Below, in pieces: positions 44,877-53,862 of a stretch of DNA of 64,000 nucleotides (its first letter is position 1; every line of letters starts with the position of its first letter). Both the position numbers and the translations under genes were made by a program. Origin of the DNA: Promethearchaeati archaeon (GTDB lineage Archaea; Asgardarchaeota; Heimdallarchaeia; Heimdallarchaeales; Heimdallarchaeaceae); NCBI GenBank assembly GCA_013166775.1, contig JABLTJ010000011.1:31096-95095 (forward strand), in the 5' to 3' direction. The notes under the pieces are model-generated. The model was given only the letters and a program-made list of their open reading frames with translations, was not told where the DNA came from and ran no database searches.

Positions 44877-44895
44877 ATAGGCAAAATTTGCCTAT
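44877..44895. promoter_or_regulatory. Perfect 19-bp palindrome (probable operator), copy 1
   Basis: ATAGGCAAAATTTGCCTAT has 9-bp arms that are perfect inverted repeats around one central base. A one-mismatch copy lies at 44999-45017, with 122 bp between centres. The half-site TAGGCAAA recalls DtxR/MntR-type metal-regulator operators, but that is only a resemblance. It lies between the divergent nuclease gene and the small acidic gene. Confidence 0.55.
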
Positions 44896-44998
44896 AATTG
44901 TAAAATAATGTTATTATAAGAAAAAGGATTATATTTTAGTTTAAAAAGTCATTAACGCATTTTAGGAAGATGGAGATAATATTAAAAAAAGAATTTTA

Positions 44999-45017
44999 AT
45001 AGGTAAAATTTGCCTAT
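44999..45017. promoter_or_regulatory. 19-bp palindrome (probable operator), copy 2
   Basis: ATAGGTAAAATTTGCCTAT differs from copy 1 by one base. It ends 5 nt before the ATG at 45022, so a bound repressor would block transcription start or the ribosome. Confidence 0.55.
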
Positions 45018-45021
45018 TTTT

Positions 45022-45246
45022 ATGGTCATGTTTCACATAATGGTTATAGGAACCTATTTCATAGGAAGTGACATAATTCCAGATGAAAAAGACTCTGAAA
45101 AAAACCATAAAGCTTTACAAAAACTAGGTGTCGAACCTGAACTTGCAACCAAAGACCCAGACCGAGTGCTTGTAGAACAGAAAGTTGAAATTAGTGCTCA
45201 AGTTCCTGCTGAAGAGGAAGTCGAAGTTCCAGTTAAAACAGAGTAG
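45022..45246 (+). CDS. Small acidic protein downstream of paired palindromes
   Basis: A 74-residue protein starting with a hydrophobic stretch (MVMFHIMVIGTYFIG) followed by an acidic, charged tail (EVEVPVKTE). The ATG at 45022 is chosen over a TTG at 45010, which lies inside the palindrome. It may be a small membrane-associated protein; I recognise no family. The two palindromes suggest a tightly controlled gene, perhaps metal-responsive, by inference. Confidence 0.5.
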   Translation: MVMFHIMVIGTYFIGSDIIPDEKDSEKNHKALQKLGVEPELATKDPDRVLVEQKVEISAQVPAEEEVEVPVKTE

Positions 45247-45253
45247 AGTACAG

Positions 45254-45270
45254 ATTTTCCTTTTTTTATT
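45254..45270 (+). terminator. Oligo-T terminator after the small acidic gene
   Basis: T-rich run with seven consecutive T just after the stop codon at 45246. Confidence 0.35.
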
Positions 45271-45418
45271 TGATTTAATCTTTCAGTCTTTGTGTGATAT
45301 TTTCTACTCTGTATGTTTATTTATTTCTTGTAAGAACAACAAATTTATAGTTGACTACTCACTTTAACTATATTATCTGAACACAATTTGGTTTAATACT
45401 AAATTGGAGACTATAAAA

Positions 45419-46312
45419 ATGAATAAGAGTGACATACAATCTTTGGTCAGTTTTCCTATCATATTAGCAATCGCGGCTGGACTCGCCTATGGTGGGAGTA
45501 TAGGAGGAGTTATTGCTTTTGCGAGACTTCCTTTGTTTGCTTTCTGCGTAATTATAGCTTTTGTAATTCAATGGCTTGCTTTTATACCCTCATATATCTT
45601 TAAGACCGAAAAATTTTTTGATATAACTGGATCGATAACATACGCAACTGTAATCATTATTGCTGTTGTTCTTGGCCCTGCAATCAGTCTACGTTCCATT
45701 CTATTAATGGTTTTAGTTTTAATTTGGACATCTCGTCTCGGGATTTTCTTACTTAGAAGAATCTTAAAAGCAGGCGATGATAAGCGATTTGATGAAATTA
45801 AACAATCCTTTTCTCGATTACTAGGAGCTTGGACCCTCCAAGGGCTCTGGGTTAGTTTTACTTTAGCTGCTGCTTTAGCTGCAATTACTATAGAGCAACC
45901 AGATACATACAGCGCCTATGATTTGGCAGGTCTTATTCTTGGTATTCTTGTGTGGATACTTGGGTTTGCATTCGAAGCAATTGCTGATTATCAAAAAAAC
46001 AAATTTAGATCCGTCCCTGAAAACAAGGGTAAATTTATCAACACTGGATTATGGTCCATCTCCCGACACCCAAATTACTTTGGAGAGATCACAATTTGGA
46101 TAGGTATAGCAATAATAGCATTGCCAAGCCTTGTTACTTGGAGGTTTGTAACCCTAATTTCCCCTGTTTTTGTGATATTACTTCTAACTGCAATCAGTGG
46201 GGTTCCCTTACTGGAGAAACGTGCAGACAAAAAATGGGGAGGGCAAGAAGATTACGAGGAGTACAAAAAAAATACTCCAGTTTTGATTCCAAAACTGCGT
46301 TTTAAGAAGTAA
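45419..46312 (+). CDS. DUF1295 membrane protein (steroid 5-alpha-reductase/ICMT-like fold)
   Basis: A 297-residue membrane protein with about seven hydrophobic helices. The C-terminal signature KFINTGLWSISRHPNYFGEI, then a Trp-rich helix, is the DUF1295/ICMT-like motif where SAM or NADPH-type cofactors and lipid substrates bind. Proteins of this kind reduce or methylate lipids. Several sequence frames overlap here, but only this one has the motif. ATG 45419 is preferred over TTG 45404. The exact reaction is unknown. Confidence 0.82.
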   Translation: MNKSDIQSLVSFPIILAIAAGLAYGGSIGGVIAFARLPLFAFCVIIAFVIQWLAFIPSYIFKTEKFFDITGSITYATVIIIAVVLGPAISLRSILLMVLVLIWTSRLGIFLLRRILKAGDDKRFDEIKQSFSRLLGAWTLQGLWVSFTLAAALAAITIEQPDTYSAYDLAGLILGILVWILGFAFEAIADYQKNKFRSVPENKGKFINTGLWSISRHPNYFGEITIWIGIAIIALPSLVTWRFVTLISPVFVILLLTAISGVPLLEKRADKKWGGQEDYEEYKKNTPVLIPKLRFKK

Positions 46313-46314
46313 CC

Positions 46315-46330
46315 TTTCTTTTTTTTATTT
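46315..46330 (+). terminator. Oligo-T terminator after the DUF1295 gene
   Basis: Run TTTCTTTTTTTTATTT directly after the stop codon; a typical archaeal termination signal. Confidence 0.35.
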
Positions 46331-46371
46331 AAAAAAATAAGAAATATAAACCATTCAGATAAGGTAATAAT

Positions 46372-46863
46372 GTGAAAGATACTAAACCGATAGATTCAAG
46401 CATCATAAGAGATTCCGCTAATGTTTTATTTGAGAATAATGGCAAGAAAATTGAACAAATCTCGTTTCTAGGACGAGGAGAAGGATCAGCGGTTTTTAAA
46501 ATAAATACTACAGACACAGCGTACTGTTTAAAAACAGCTCTTTACCCTGAGAGAACGCAAAAAATACTTAACGAAGCAAATATTCGCGACGGTTTTATTA
46601 AAAAAGGATAAAAATTTGTACCTTCTCCTAGGTACATTGATCAAGATTTCTTTAGAAATGGTGCAGTTGTATACGATTTTATAGAAGGTAAAACTTCGGT
46701 ATTTAACTCTATTAATATGATAAAGCAAACGGCAAGTTGTTTAGCTGAAATCCATAAACTCGATTATGAGATTATCCCAAATGGATTAGACCACATGATA
46801 AAGAACCATCATACTCTGCAACAAACAATGAATCATATAAAAACTGATTATCCCCTAGCCTAG
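46372..46863 (+). pseudogene. APH/choline-kinase-like phosphotransferase, broken
   Basis: A GTG-started frame encodes an aminoglycoside-phosphotransferase-type N-lobe: the nucleotide loop GRGEGSAVFKI and the Lys-containing YCLKTALYPE. It is interrupted by a TAA (46609-46611) in place of the residue that follows IKKG. Beyond the stop the same frame continues KFVPSPRYIDQDFFRNGAVV, AEIHKLDYEIIPNGLDHM and DYPLA, then ends at TAG (46861-46863) before the catalytic HGD loop. It matches the kinase part of the chimeric gene at 19351-21234 from IFNEA onward, and it supplies the N-lobe that gene lacks. Confidence 0.7.
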
Positions 46864-46927
46864 TATTTTTTTCATATAATTAAGAAAGATGAAAACATTT
46901 GTTTAATCAATAAAATTTGGTTTCACT

Positions 46928-47179
46928 TCATTTCCATTTAATCCTTAGTTTTTCAGCCAATTCCTTATTGGAGGGTTCTACGAGAATGGTATCATCAACA
47001 AATACAATTGTTGGAACTTTGGCTTTGCCTTTGTTCAATTCCATTATAATTTTCCTACCTTCATCATCCTCATCTATGTCTACAATCTTGTAGGAAATAT
47101 TATTTTCATCTAAAAATTTCTTTGATCTCTTACAATCCCCGCACCATGAGGTTGCATACATAATTTTTATTGAAACCAT
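46928..47179 (-). CDS. Glutaredoxin-like thiol-disulfide protein
   Basis: An 83-residue protein of the glutaredoxin/thioredoxin fold with the redox motif C13-G-D-C16 near the N-terminus and the cis-Pro motif KVPTIVF near residue 55. These reduce disulfides or carry iron-sulfur clusters. The CGDC form is seen in small archaeal and bacterial glutaredoxins. It lies alone, convergent with the broken kinase gene. Confidence 0.85.
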   Translation of the reverse strand: MVSIKIMYATSWCGDCKRSKKFLDENNISYKIVDIDEDDEGRKIIMELNKGKAKVPTIVFVDDTILVEPSNKELAEKLRIKWK

Positions 47180-47322
47180 TTAGTGCTGTTTGAAAATACC
47201 TTTATTTAAAATCTACCCTCTATCAATTCGTAAAAGATTTTTTAATGTCGCGTAATTACTTTTTTATATAAGAGATAATCACGCGTTTATATATTGTAGA
47301 GAAGTCATGGAGGATTATTACT

Positions 47323-48963
47323 TTGCCTGAAAATGTTATTGTAGCTGATAAAATTAAAATCTCTGCTTTTGAGACCATTCGTTCCATTAATGGAGATAAA
47401 GTGATTGCAGAATCTTATCCTGGTTATTTAGTTGATGAATCAAAGATTAGTGGTGGACATGCTCAATGGCTATGTTTCCCTACTAATGAACAAGAAATTG
47501 TTTCAGTCATTAACAAAATGAAAGAAGAGAACCAAGCTATTACTATTTCTGCAGCAAGAACAGGGATTGTTGGTTCAGCAGTTCCTCTTCTAGGTGGAGC
47601 TGTTGTTTCCTTAGAACGTATGGATGATTTCATCGGTTTAGGATACGATGAGGAAGAAAGTAAATGGTTTGCAAGAGTTCAACCAAATATAACTCTAAAC
47701 GTAATAAACGAAATAGTTAAGCTAAAAAAAATTGAAGAAAGCCAAAGTATTCCTCTAGAAAAAAACTGGATAGAGAAATTCAATGAAGAGCCAATTATGT
47801 TTTATCCAATAGATCCAACAGAAATGACTGCATCAATTGGTGGATGTATAGCTGCTAATGCATCAGGAGCTAGAACATTCAAATACGGGGCTACTAGAGA
47901 TTGGGTTCGCCGTCTAAGAGTCATTATCAGTACTGGAGAAGTGTTGGAAATCCCACGTGGAAAATACAAGGCTAAGGATGGAGTTTTCATCATAAAAACT
48001 GCAGAACAAGAGTTTGAAATCAAAGTTCCAACATATCAATTACCCAAAGCAAAAAATGCTGCTGGTTTATATACAACACCAGAGATGGATCTAATCGATC
48101 TTTTTATTGGTTCTGAAGGGATTTTTGGCTTTATTACAGAAGCAGATGTCTGGTTGAAAGATTATATTCCACACATATCCAATGTTGCTTTCTTCACTAA
48201 TGAAGTTGATGCAATAAAATTCGTAAATTTGTTACGGAGTAGTTCAAAATTCAAACCTGAATTCATGGAGTATTTTGATAATAACGCTCTCACTCTTTTA
48301 AGAGATACACAAAAAGTAGACCCTAAGTTTGTCGATATGCCAAACATTCCAGAGGAAGCTAAAACAGCAATTTCATTTGATCTTGGTTACAAAGAAGATA
48401 CTTTAGAAGAAACCTTCAAAGAAATTGGTTTAATGCTAGAAAAGTGTAACTCATCCCTAAAAGATACTTGGAGTGCATATGAAGAGCGAGAACTTGATAG
48501 ATTTAAGCATTTTAGACATGCGGTTCCAGAAATTGTTAACAATATAATTGCTGAGCGTAAGAAGAAATATCCTTCCATTCATAAATTAGGAACCGATATG
48601 TCTGTTGAAGATGAGTATATTGGCGAGATGATGGAGTTCTATCATAAAATTCTCAATGAAGTAGGATTAGAATATGTTATTTGGGGGCATATTGGAGACA
48701 ATCATGTTCATGTTAATATCCTTCCAAAGAATATGGAAGATTTAGAGCTTGGGAAACAACTCTATAAGAAATTTGCTCAAAAAGCCGTTTCTTTTGGAGG
48801 TTCTGTTTCCGCTGAACACGGGATAGGAAAAATCAAACATGAATACCTTGAGATTATGTTTGGTAATGAAGCAATAAATGAGATGAGACAAGTAAAGTCC
48901 ACTCTTGACCCGAATTTCCTTTTCAATCCTGGAAATATTTTTTCTAAGGAGGTAACACAATGA
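47323..48963 (+). CDS. FAD-linked 2-hydroxyacid dehydrogenase (GlcD/lactate dehydrogenase type)
   Basis: A 546-residue flavoprotein. It has an N-terminal FAD-binding PCMH-type domain (AARTGIVGSAVPLLGGAVVS; DPTEMTASIGGCIAANASGA) and a C-terminal FAD-oxidase domain with GHIGDNHVHVNILP and SAEHGIGKIKHEYLE. This family oxidises 2-hydroxyacids such as D-lactate or glycolate. The start is TTG at 47323 with GGAGG upstream; the ATG at 47308 is out of frame. The stop overlaps the EtfB start by four bases (ATGA), so electrons from the flavin very probably go to the Etf pair encoded next. Confidence 0.88.
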   Translation: MPENVIVADKIKISAFETIRSINGDKVIAESYPGYLVDESKISGGHAQWLCFPTNEQEIVSVINKMKEENQAITISAARTGIVGSAVPLLGGAVVSLERMDDFIGLGYDEEESKWFARVQPNITLNVINEIVKLKKIEESQSIPLEKNWIEKFNEEPIMFYPIDPTEMTASIGGCIAANASGARTFKYGATRDWVRRLRVIISTGEVLEIPRGKYKAKDGVFIIKTAEQEFEIKVPTYQLPKAKNAAGLYTTPEMDLIDLFIGSEGIFGFITEADVWLKDYIPHISNVAFFTNEVDAIKFVNLLRSSSKFKPEFMEYFDNNALTLLRDTQKVDPKFVDMPNIPEEAKTAISFDLGYKEDTLEETFKEIGLMLEKCNSSLKDTWSAYEERELDRFKHFRHAVPEIVNNIIAERKKKYPSIHKLGTDMSVEDEYIGEMMEFYHKILNEVGLEYVIWGHIGDNHVHVNILPKNMEDLELGKQLYKKFAQKAVSFGGSVSAEHGIGKIKHEYLEIMFGNEAINEMRQVKSTLDPNFLFNPGNIFSKEVTQ

Positions 48964-49760
48964 AAATTGTAGTATTAGCTAAACAAGTTCCTGAAGCAGA
49001 TAAGGTAGCTGTTGATCCAGAAACTGGAACTTTGATTCGTGAAGGAGTTGCAGCGATTTTGAATCCTTATTGTGAGTATGCATTAGATGAAGCTGTTAAA
49101 CTAAAGAATTCACATCCAGAATTGGAAATAGAAGTAATAGCAATAAGTATGGGTCCACCTTTTGCAGTAACGGCGCTCATGCGATGTTTAGAATTAGGTG
49201 CAGATGAAGCTTATTTGCTTTCTGATAGAAAATTTGCTGGATCTGATGTCTGGGCAACATCAACTGCTTTGAAGGAAGGTGTTGCTAAATTAGTACCTGA
49301 TTTTGATCTTATATTGACTGGTAAACAAGCTATTGATGGAGATACAGCTCAAGTTCCTGCAGAAACTGCTGAACAACTTGGTGTTCCACAGATTACTTAT
49401 GGTGTTGAAACAGAAATCGAGAATAAAAGAATCAAAGTAAAAAGAGAAACGGATTATGGTTATCAAGTTCTTTCTGCGAGATTACCAACATTGGTAACAA
49501 TGAGTAAAGGATCTAATATTCGAAGAATTCCCTCAATGCAAGATGTGTTGGATGCAAGAAAGAAGAAGTTAGAGGTGAAGTCAGCAGATGATTTAGGGAT
49601 TGACGAAAGTAAAGTTGGTTTAAGTGCTTCACCTACCCAAGTTGATAGAATTTTTGCTCCTCCTGAAAAAGCTGGTGGTGCTCTTGTTCCAGAAGGAACA
49701 GATCCTAAGGTTGCTGCGAGGAAATTATACGATTTTCTAAAGGAGAATAATTATTTATAG
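48960..49760 (+). CDS. etfB: Electron transfer flavoprotein beta subunit
   Basis: A 266-residue EtfB. The N-terminal MKIVVLAKQVPEADKVAVD and CEYALDEAVKL, then GKQAIDGDTAQVPAETAEQLG and the C-terminal SKGSNIRRIPSMQ are all canonical. EtfB binds AMP or, in bifurcating enzymes, a second FAD. The gene overlaps the dehydrogenase stop and is followed 13 nt later by the EtfA gene. The unit order matches the LctD-LctB-LctC type of electron-confurcating lactate dehydrogenase. Confidence 0.92.
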   Translation: MKIVVLAKQVPEADKVAVDPETGTLIREGVAAILNPYCEYALDEAVKLKNSHPELEIEVIAISMGPPFAVTALMRCLELGADEAYLLSDRKFAGSDVWATSTALKEGVAKLVPDFDLILTGKQAIDGDTAQVPAETAEQLGVPQITYGVETEIENKRIKVKRETDYGYQVLSARLPTLVTMSKGSNIRRIPSMQDVLDARKKKLEVKSADDLGIDESKVGLSASPTQVDRIFAPPEKAGGALVPEGTDPKVAARKLYDFLKENNYL

Positions 49761-49773
49761 GGGTGTATGAAAG

Positions 49774-50982
49774 ATGTTGAAAATTGATATTGATGCCTGT
49801 ACTGGTTGTAAAATTTGTGAAAAAGTTTGTCCTTTTGCTGCGATAATTGTTGAACCAGAAACCAAAAAAGCTAAAGTTTTAGATAATTGTACTCTTTGTG
49901 GAACCTGTGTGAATGCCTGTCCTTATGATGCATTAAGCATAGAAAGGAAAGCCGTTTCAGAAAAAGAATTAGCTCTGTATAAAGATATTTTTGTTTGGGG
50001 AGAATGGGAAAGAAAGGGAGAAGAGATTCATATTAAAGGTGTTGCTCTGGAGCTTCTAGATAAAGGCAGAGAACTTGCAGAAAAACTAGGAGAATCGGTA
50101 GCAGTTCTTTTACTTGGGAAAGATGTTAAACATCTAGTTCCAGAATTATTCCATAATGGAGCTGATAAAGTCTATCTTGCTGAACATGATTTACTTGAAA
50201 ACTACTCTACTGATGGTTTTGCTACTGTAATTTCAAGTATAATTGCTTCAGAAAAACCCTCAATAGTCTTGTATGGTGCAACACCAAATGGAAGAGATTT
50301 AGCTCCCAGAATTGCTGCTAGATTAGCATTAGGTTTGACCGCGGATTGTACAGGATTAGATATCAATGCTAACAGACAATTAGTTCAAACTCGTCCAGCT
50401 TTTGGAGGTAATATTATGGCTTCTATACTTTCCCCATATACTAGACCCCAAATGTCAACAGTAAGACCTAATGTATTTGCTAAACCCAGTCCAGATGAAA
50501 CCAGAACCGGTGTTCTAGAAAAGGTTGATGTAAATCTCAGACCATTAAGCATAAGAACTAAAATTGAAGAAGAAACTATTTCCTCAGAAGACTCTATTAA
50601 TATCGAAGAATCCCACTTACTTGTTTCCATTGGGAGAGGAATAGGAAGCAAAGAGAACATCAAAATGATAGAAGAACTTGCAAAGGAATTAGAAGGAACC
50701 GTTTCCAGTTCTCGACCATTAGTAGATTTGGGATGGATGCCCCATCCTCAACAAGTGGGACAATCAGGTAAAACAGTAGCACCAAATCTGTATATTGCTC
50801 TAGCAATTTCAGGAGCTATCCAACATTTAGTGGGTATGTCTCACGCAAATACAGTAGTAGCTATAAACAAAGATCCTGAAGCGTCTATTTTTGGATTAGC
50901 TGATTTTGGGATTGTTGGAGATATTTTCGAAGTGATACCTGAATTCCTTAAAATTCTACGGGAAGAGAAGAAGAAAGATTAA
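49774..50982 (+). CDS. etfA: Electron transfer flavoprotein alpha subunit with N-terminal 2[4Fe-4S] ferredoxin domain
   Basis: A 402-residue fusion. The ferredoxin domain has C9-x2-C12-x2-C15-x3-C19 and C39-x2-C42-x2-C45-x3-C49. An EtfA domain follows, ending with [20 protein letters not shown] and [20 protein letters not shown], the FAD-binding signature. Ferredoxin-bearing EtfA is characteristic of Etf complexes that exchange electrons with ferredoxin and NADH. Together with the upstream genes it forms a complete dehydrogenase-Etf module. Whether it bifurcates or simply transfers cannot be read from sequence. Confidence 0.92.
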   Translation: MLKIDIDACTGCKICEKVCPFAAIIVEPETKKAKVLDNCTLCGTCVNACPYDALSIERKAVSEKELALYKDIFVWGEWERKGEEIHIKGVALELLDKGRELAEKLGESVAVLLLGKDVKHLVPELFHNGADKVYLAEHDLLENYSTDGFATVISSIIASEKPSIVLYGATPNGRDLAPRIAARLALGLTADCTGLDINANRQLVQTRPAFGGNIMASILSPYTRPQMSTVRPNVFAKPSPDETRTGVLEKVDVNLRPLSIRTKIEEETISSEDSINIEESHLLVSIGRGIGSKENIKMIEELAKELEGTVSSSRPLVDLGWMPHPQQVGQSGKTVAPNLYIALAISGAIQHLVGMSHANTVVAINKDPEASIFGLADFGIVGDIFEVIPEFLKILREEKKKD

Positions 50983-50986
50983 GAGC

Positions 50987-52735
50987 TTATGGTTCAATTT
51001 CTGATGGTATGTATTTATAGATGTATCCTTGGCCATTCATTTCTTGTACACTTACATATGCATTTTCTTCAAGAATACTAATAATCTCTGGTGTCTTTTC
51101 AATCTGATAGTAGGGTACAATTACATAGTTATAATGATATGAAATTTCTTTTGTGTAAAGAGCAAAAGTGTAAATACTATCGTATGTTCCTAAATGTCTA
51201 AAAGCAATTATTGAGATATTTTTGTGAAGATAGCAATAATAGTCTCCGAGGAAACTTCTAATTATTACTATAACACCAGTAGAATCTTCTGATTGACCAA
51301 CAAAAGCTAATCCTTTTGATATTACATCAGCTTCTTTCCAGTCTACAATTTGCATAGCTTGATAAGTTGATATTGCTGTACTAACTATGATAATTGTAAG
51401 AAAGAATGTAAAATAGAACAAAGAAAGAAATCTCCTTGTATTAGTAGACAAACTACGCTCGCGTTTTGTGAATAGTCGTGAGATAAAAGAATTAATTTTA
51501 GGTATTATTGATTCTAATGTCAATACAAAGGTGATGGCAATTACTATGTGAAGGAATATATAACCAGAATACACAAATCTAATTTCTTTATGTTTCAAAA
51601 GAGAAAAAAAGATTATAATAATAAATGAAGATAACAGATAAGAGCTTAATATTCTAACTCTATCCCATCTTACTTCACCTTCCTTCTTATATCTCCATAA
51701 ATTTGATGAAATTAACACTAGTAAAAAGAAGATACAATAACAAACAATCAATAAGATAGGTAAATAATTGACAATTTGCGCAAAGTAAAAACTAAAAGGT
51801 TCTTCTCCAAAAATAGTTGATTTTCCTTCTAATATATTAAATTTAAACCAATTGATGGGTGAAACCAAGAATTTTCCGTAATAATGAAAGTCTACGACAC
51901 CCCCTAAAACCAAAGCAAGTATTAAGCCAGATACATGACTTATTAGTACCTTGATTTTCCTAAATGGGAATCTAAAGACCAAAATCGCAAACAGAGGTAT
52001 AATTAAATCCATACGGATGTACAGAATTAATCCAATTAGCAGAGTATAGAGAGAGATTCGGAGGTATATATTTAATGCCTGAAAAGAGAAGCCTTCTGAA
52101 ATTTCTTTAACATTTTTTATCTCCTTTAGTTTATTCACATCTTTCCAATATAGAGTTACTAAGAAAAAAATCCAGGGGATGAAGAATATGTTGGTAAGTG
52201 ATCTAAAGGATAAGAACATTAAAAGTGGTGAAAAAGTAATTAAAAATGCTGAAGCAAAAGCATATCTAGTTTTGCCACATGTAAATTGTTTTACAAGAAG
52301 ATATGTTGAAGGAGTAAGTAAAGCACCATTAATTCCAAGAAAGAATCTTATCAGAGGAATTGTTACTCTCCAATAACTCCATCCAAATATTTTTCCTAAA
52401 TACATTGGAATTGAAAAAATAAGTGGAAATAAATGGGACCTACACTGTGCATAGTATGGAGAATAATGATGATAAGCTTGAAATTCGGGAGGAATATTTG
52501 CATAACCAAATACAAGGTTATGAGCAATTTCTAAGCTTTGGAAAATTTCATCAGAGTGAATCATACCCCAAGTTCTCATAGCAAAATATACTTGTAAAAC
52601 TGCAGAAACGACAGTAAGAAGAATGAATAATACTAATTCTCTTCTTTGTGATAATATTTGGTAGAGATTTTTCAGGAACTGATTAAAAGTGAATCTTTTT
52701 TGTCCTTTCATTTTGTTAGAGATATTTTCAGCCAT
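50987..52735 (-). CDS. GT22-family mannosyltransferase-like membrane protein
   Basis: A 582-residue protein with about 10 membrane helices. Its motifs fit family GT22 (eukaryotic PIG-B/ALG9/ALG12/SMP3): HSDE at 60-63 with FQSLEIAH next, the RSHLFP segment near 99-104, the YYG...P.NW.KFN block at 285-300, and HKEIRF at 382-387. GT22 enzymes use dolichol-phosphate-mannose to add mannose in the lumen. Related sequences exist in some prokaryotes, but GT22 is mainly eukaryotic. Here it probably builds a cell-surface or lipid-linked glycan; the acceptor is unknown. It converges with the etf unit. Confidence 0.78.
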   Translation of the reverse strand: MAENISNKMKGQKRFTFNQFLKNLYQILSQRRELVLFILLTVVSAVLQVYFAMRTWGMIHSDEIFQSLEIAHNLVFGYANIPPEFQAYHHYSPYYAQCRSHLFPLIFSIPMYLGKIFGWSYWRVTIPLIRFFLGINGALLTPSTYLLVKQFTCGKTRYAFASAFLITFSPLLMFLSFRSLTNIFFIPWIFFLVTLYWKDVNKLKEIKNVKEISEGFSFQALNIYLRISLYTLLIGLILYIRMDLIIPLFAILVFRFPFRKIKVLISHVSGLILALVLGGVVDFHYYGKFLVSPINWFKFNILEGKSTIFGEEPFSFYFAQIVNYLPILLIVCYCIFFLLVLISSNLWRYKKEGEVRWDRVRILSSYLLSSFIIIIFFSLLKHKEIRFVYSGYIFLHIVIAITFVLTLESIIPKINSFISRLFTKRERSLSTNTRRFLSLFYFTFFLTIIIVSTAISTYQAMQIVDWKEADVISKGLAFVGQSEDSTGVIVIIRSFLGDYYCYLHKNISIIAFRHLGTYDSIYTFALYTKEISYHYNYVIVPYYQIEKTPEIISILEENAYVSVQEMNGQGYIYKYIPSEIEP

Positions 52736-52911
52736 ATTTATTCACTAAAAGCCTATTTCAAAGATTCACTACAAAGGATTGTTTTAAGAACTTATAAACG
52801 ATGTCCCGTCAGTCAATATTTTTGAAAAAGATTTATATGGCAAGTTTTCCATCTAGAGAATTAAAACAGTCTTACTTTATGTAAGTATAATATAACAGAA
52901 AAGGTGAATAT

Positions 52912-53823
52912 ATGAAAAATAAAAATAAAATGATTTTAATGTCATCTATTCTAAGTTTAGTGTTATTCGTCTCATTCATTCCATCAATTCAGGGACAATA
53001 TAGTTATTTATTGACTCTTGAAGCTGGAACATCTTATGGATGGGAAGTTACAACTCTGACAACTGTTGGTACGGTATATACTCCATTCTTGAACTATGGT
53101 CATGAAATTCTAAAACAAGGGGACAGAATCAATATTACACTCTTACAAGATGTTAATTCTACAGCTCTTGGAGGTTCTTATCAGTTATTCTTTAATGTCT
53201 CAATCATATGGGTGGAATTTTACTTAAATGATGAATTCGTAACTAATGTCACAACAGAAATTGGTTTATTTGACATAGATTCTTGGATAAATCTTGGAAT
53301 GTGGTCAGGATGGTTTTACGAACAATTCTTATTGCCTATTACTTATACCAATTCTACTGGAAAATATGATAACTTCCAAGTTTTGCATAATAATTATCAG
53401 CAAGGTACTGGTGATCTTAAGTCAGAAACTAATTTCCATTCATATTCGGAGAGCGTACATCTAAAGGTGAAAACAACGTCTAAGTTGAGTAAAGATACAT
53501 GGTCTATCAAGCGAGTTTATTCAGAAGTTTACAAAGAAAGCGATTATACCGACCCAGAAGATTGGGATACTACAGATAGAACTTTAGACATAACAACAGA
53601 GCTAAGATACAACAGAGCAACTGGATTGTTAGTATATGTGAATCATGATTATGCTTGGCATGAGATTTATCAAGAAGAAGGATCAACAGAAGACAATGTT
53701 GAAGAAATAATTTTTATTGTAGAAAGCTCAGAGCTGTCTACTAAAGCCCCATATAATTGGGCTTTTGTTCTACTTGGGATACTCACTATTGGAATAATTG
53801 TCCTATGGAGAAAGAAGAACTAA
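52912..53823 (+). CDS. Surface protein with signal and C-terminal anchor, unknown function
   Basis: A 303-residue exported protein with a signal peptide (residues 6-28, SSILSLVLFVSFIPSIQG) and a C-terminal helix (APYNWAFVLLGILTIGIIVL) followed by WRKKN. The middle is beta-rich with several N-x-S/T sequons. No family is recognised. It resembles the other anchored surface proteins in this window in plan, not in sequence. A TATA-like box (TTTATATGG) lies about 80 nt upstream. It precedes the HTH_10 gene on the same strand by 39 nt and may be co-transcribed with it. Confidence 0.68.
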   Translation: MKNKNKMILMSSILSLVLFVSFIPSIQGQYSYLLTLEAGTSYGWEVTTLTTVGTVYTPFLNYGHEILKQGDRINITLLQDVNSTALGGSYQLFFNVSIIWVEFYLNDEFVTNVTTEIGLFDIDSWINLGMWSGWFYEQFLLPITYTNSTGKYDNFQVLHNNYQQGTGDLKSETNFHSYSESVHLKVKTTSKLSKDTWSIKRVYSEVYKESDYTDPEDWDTTDRTLDITTELRYNRATGLLVYVNHDYAWHEIYQEEGSTEDNVEEIIFIVESSELSTKAPYNWAFVLLGILTIGIIVLWRKKN

Positions 53824-53862
53824 CTCTTTCTCTTCCAATTTCTTTTTAAATTTTATTTGTAA

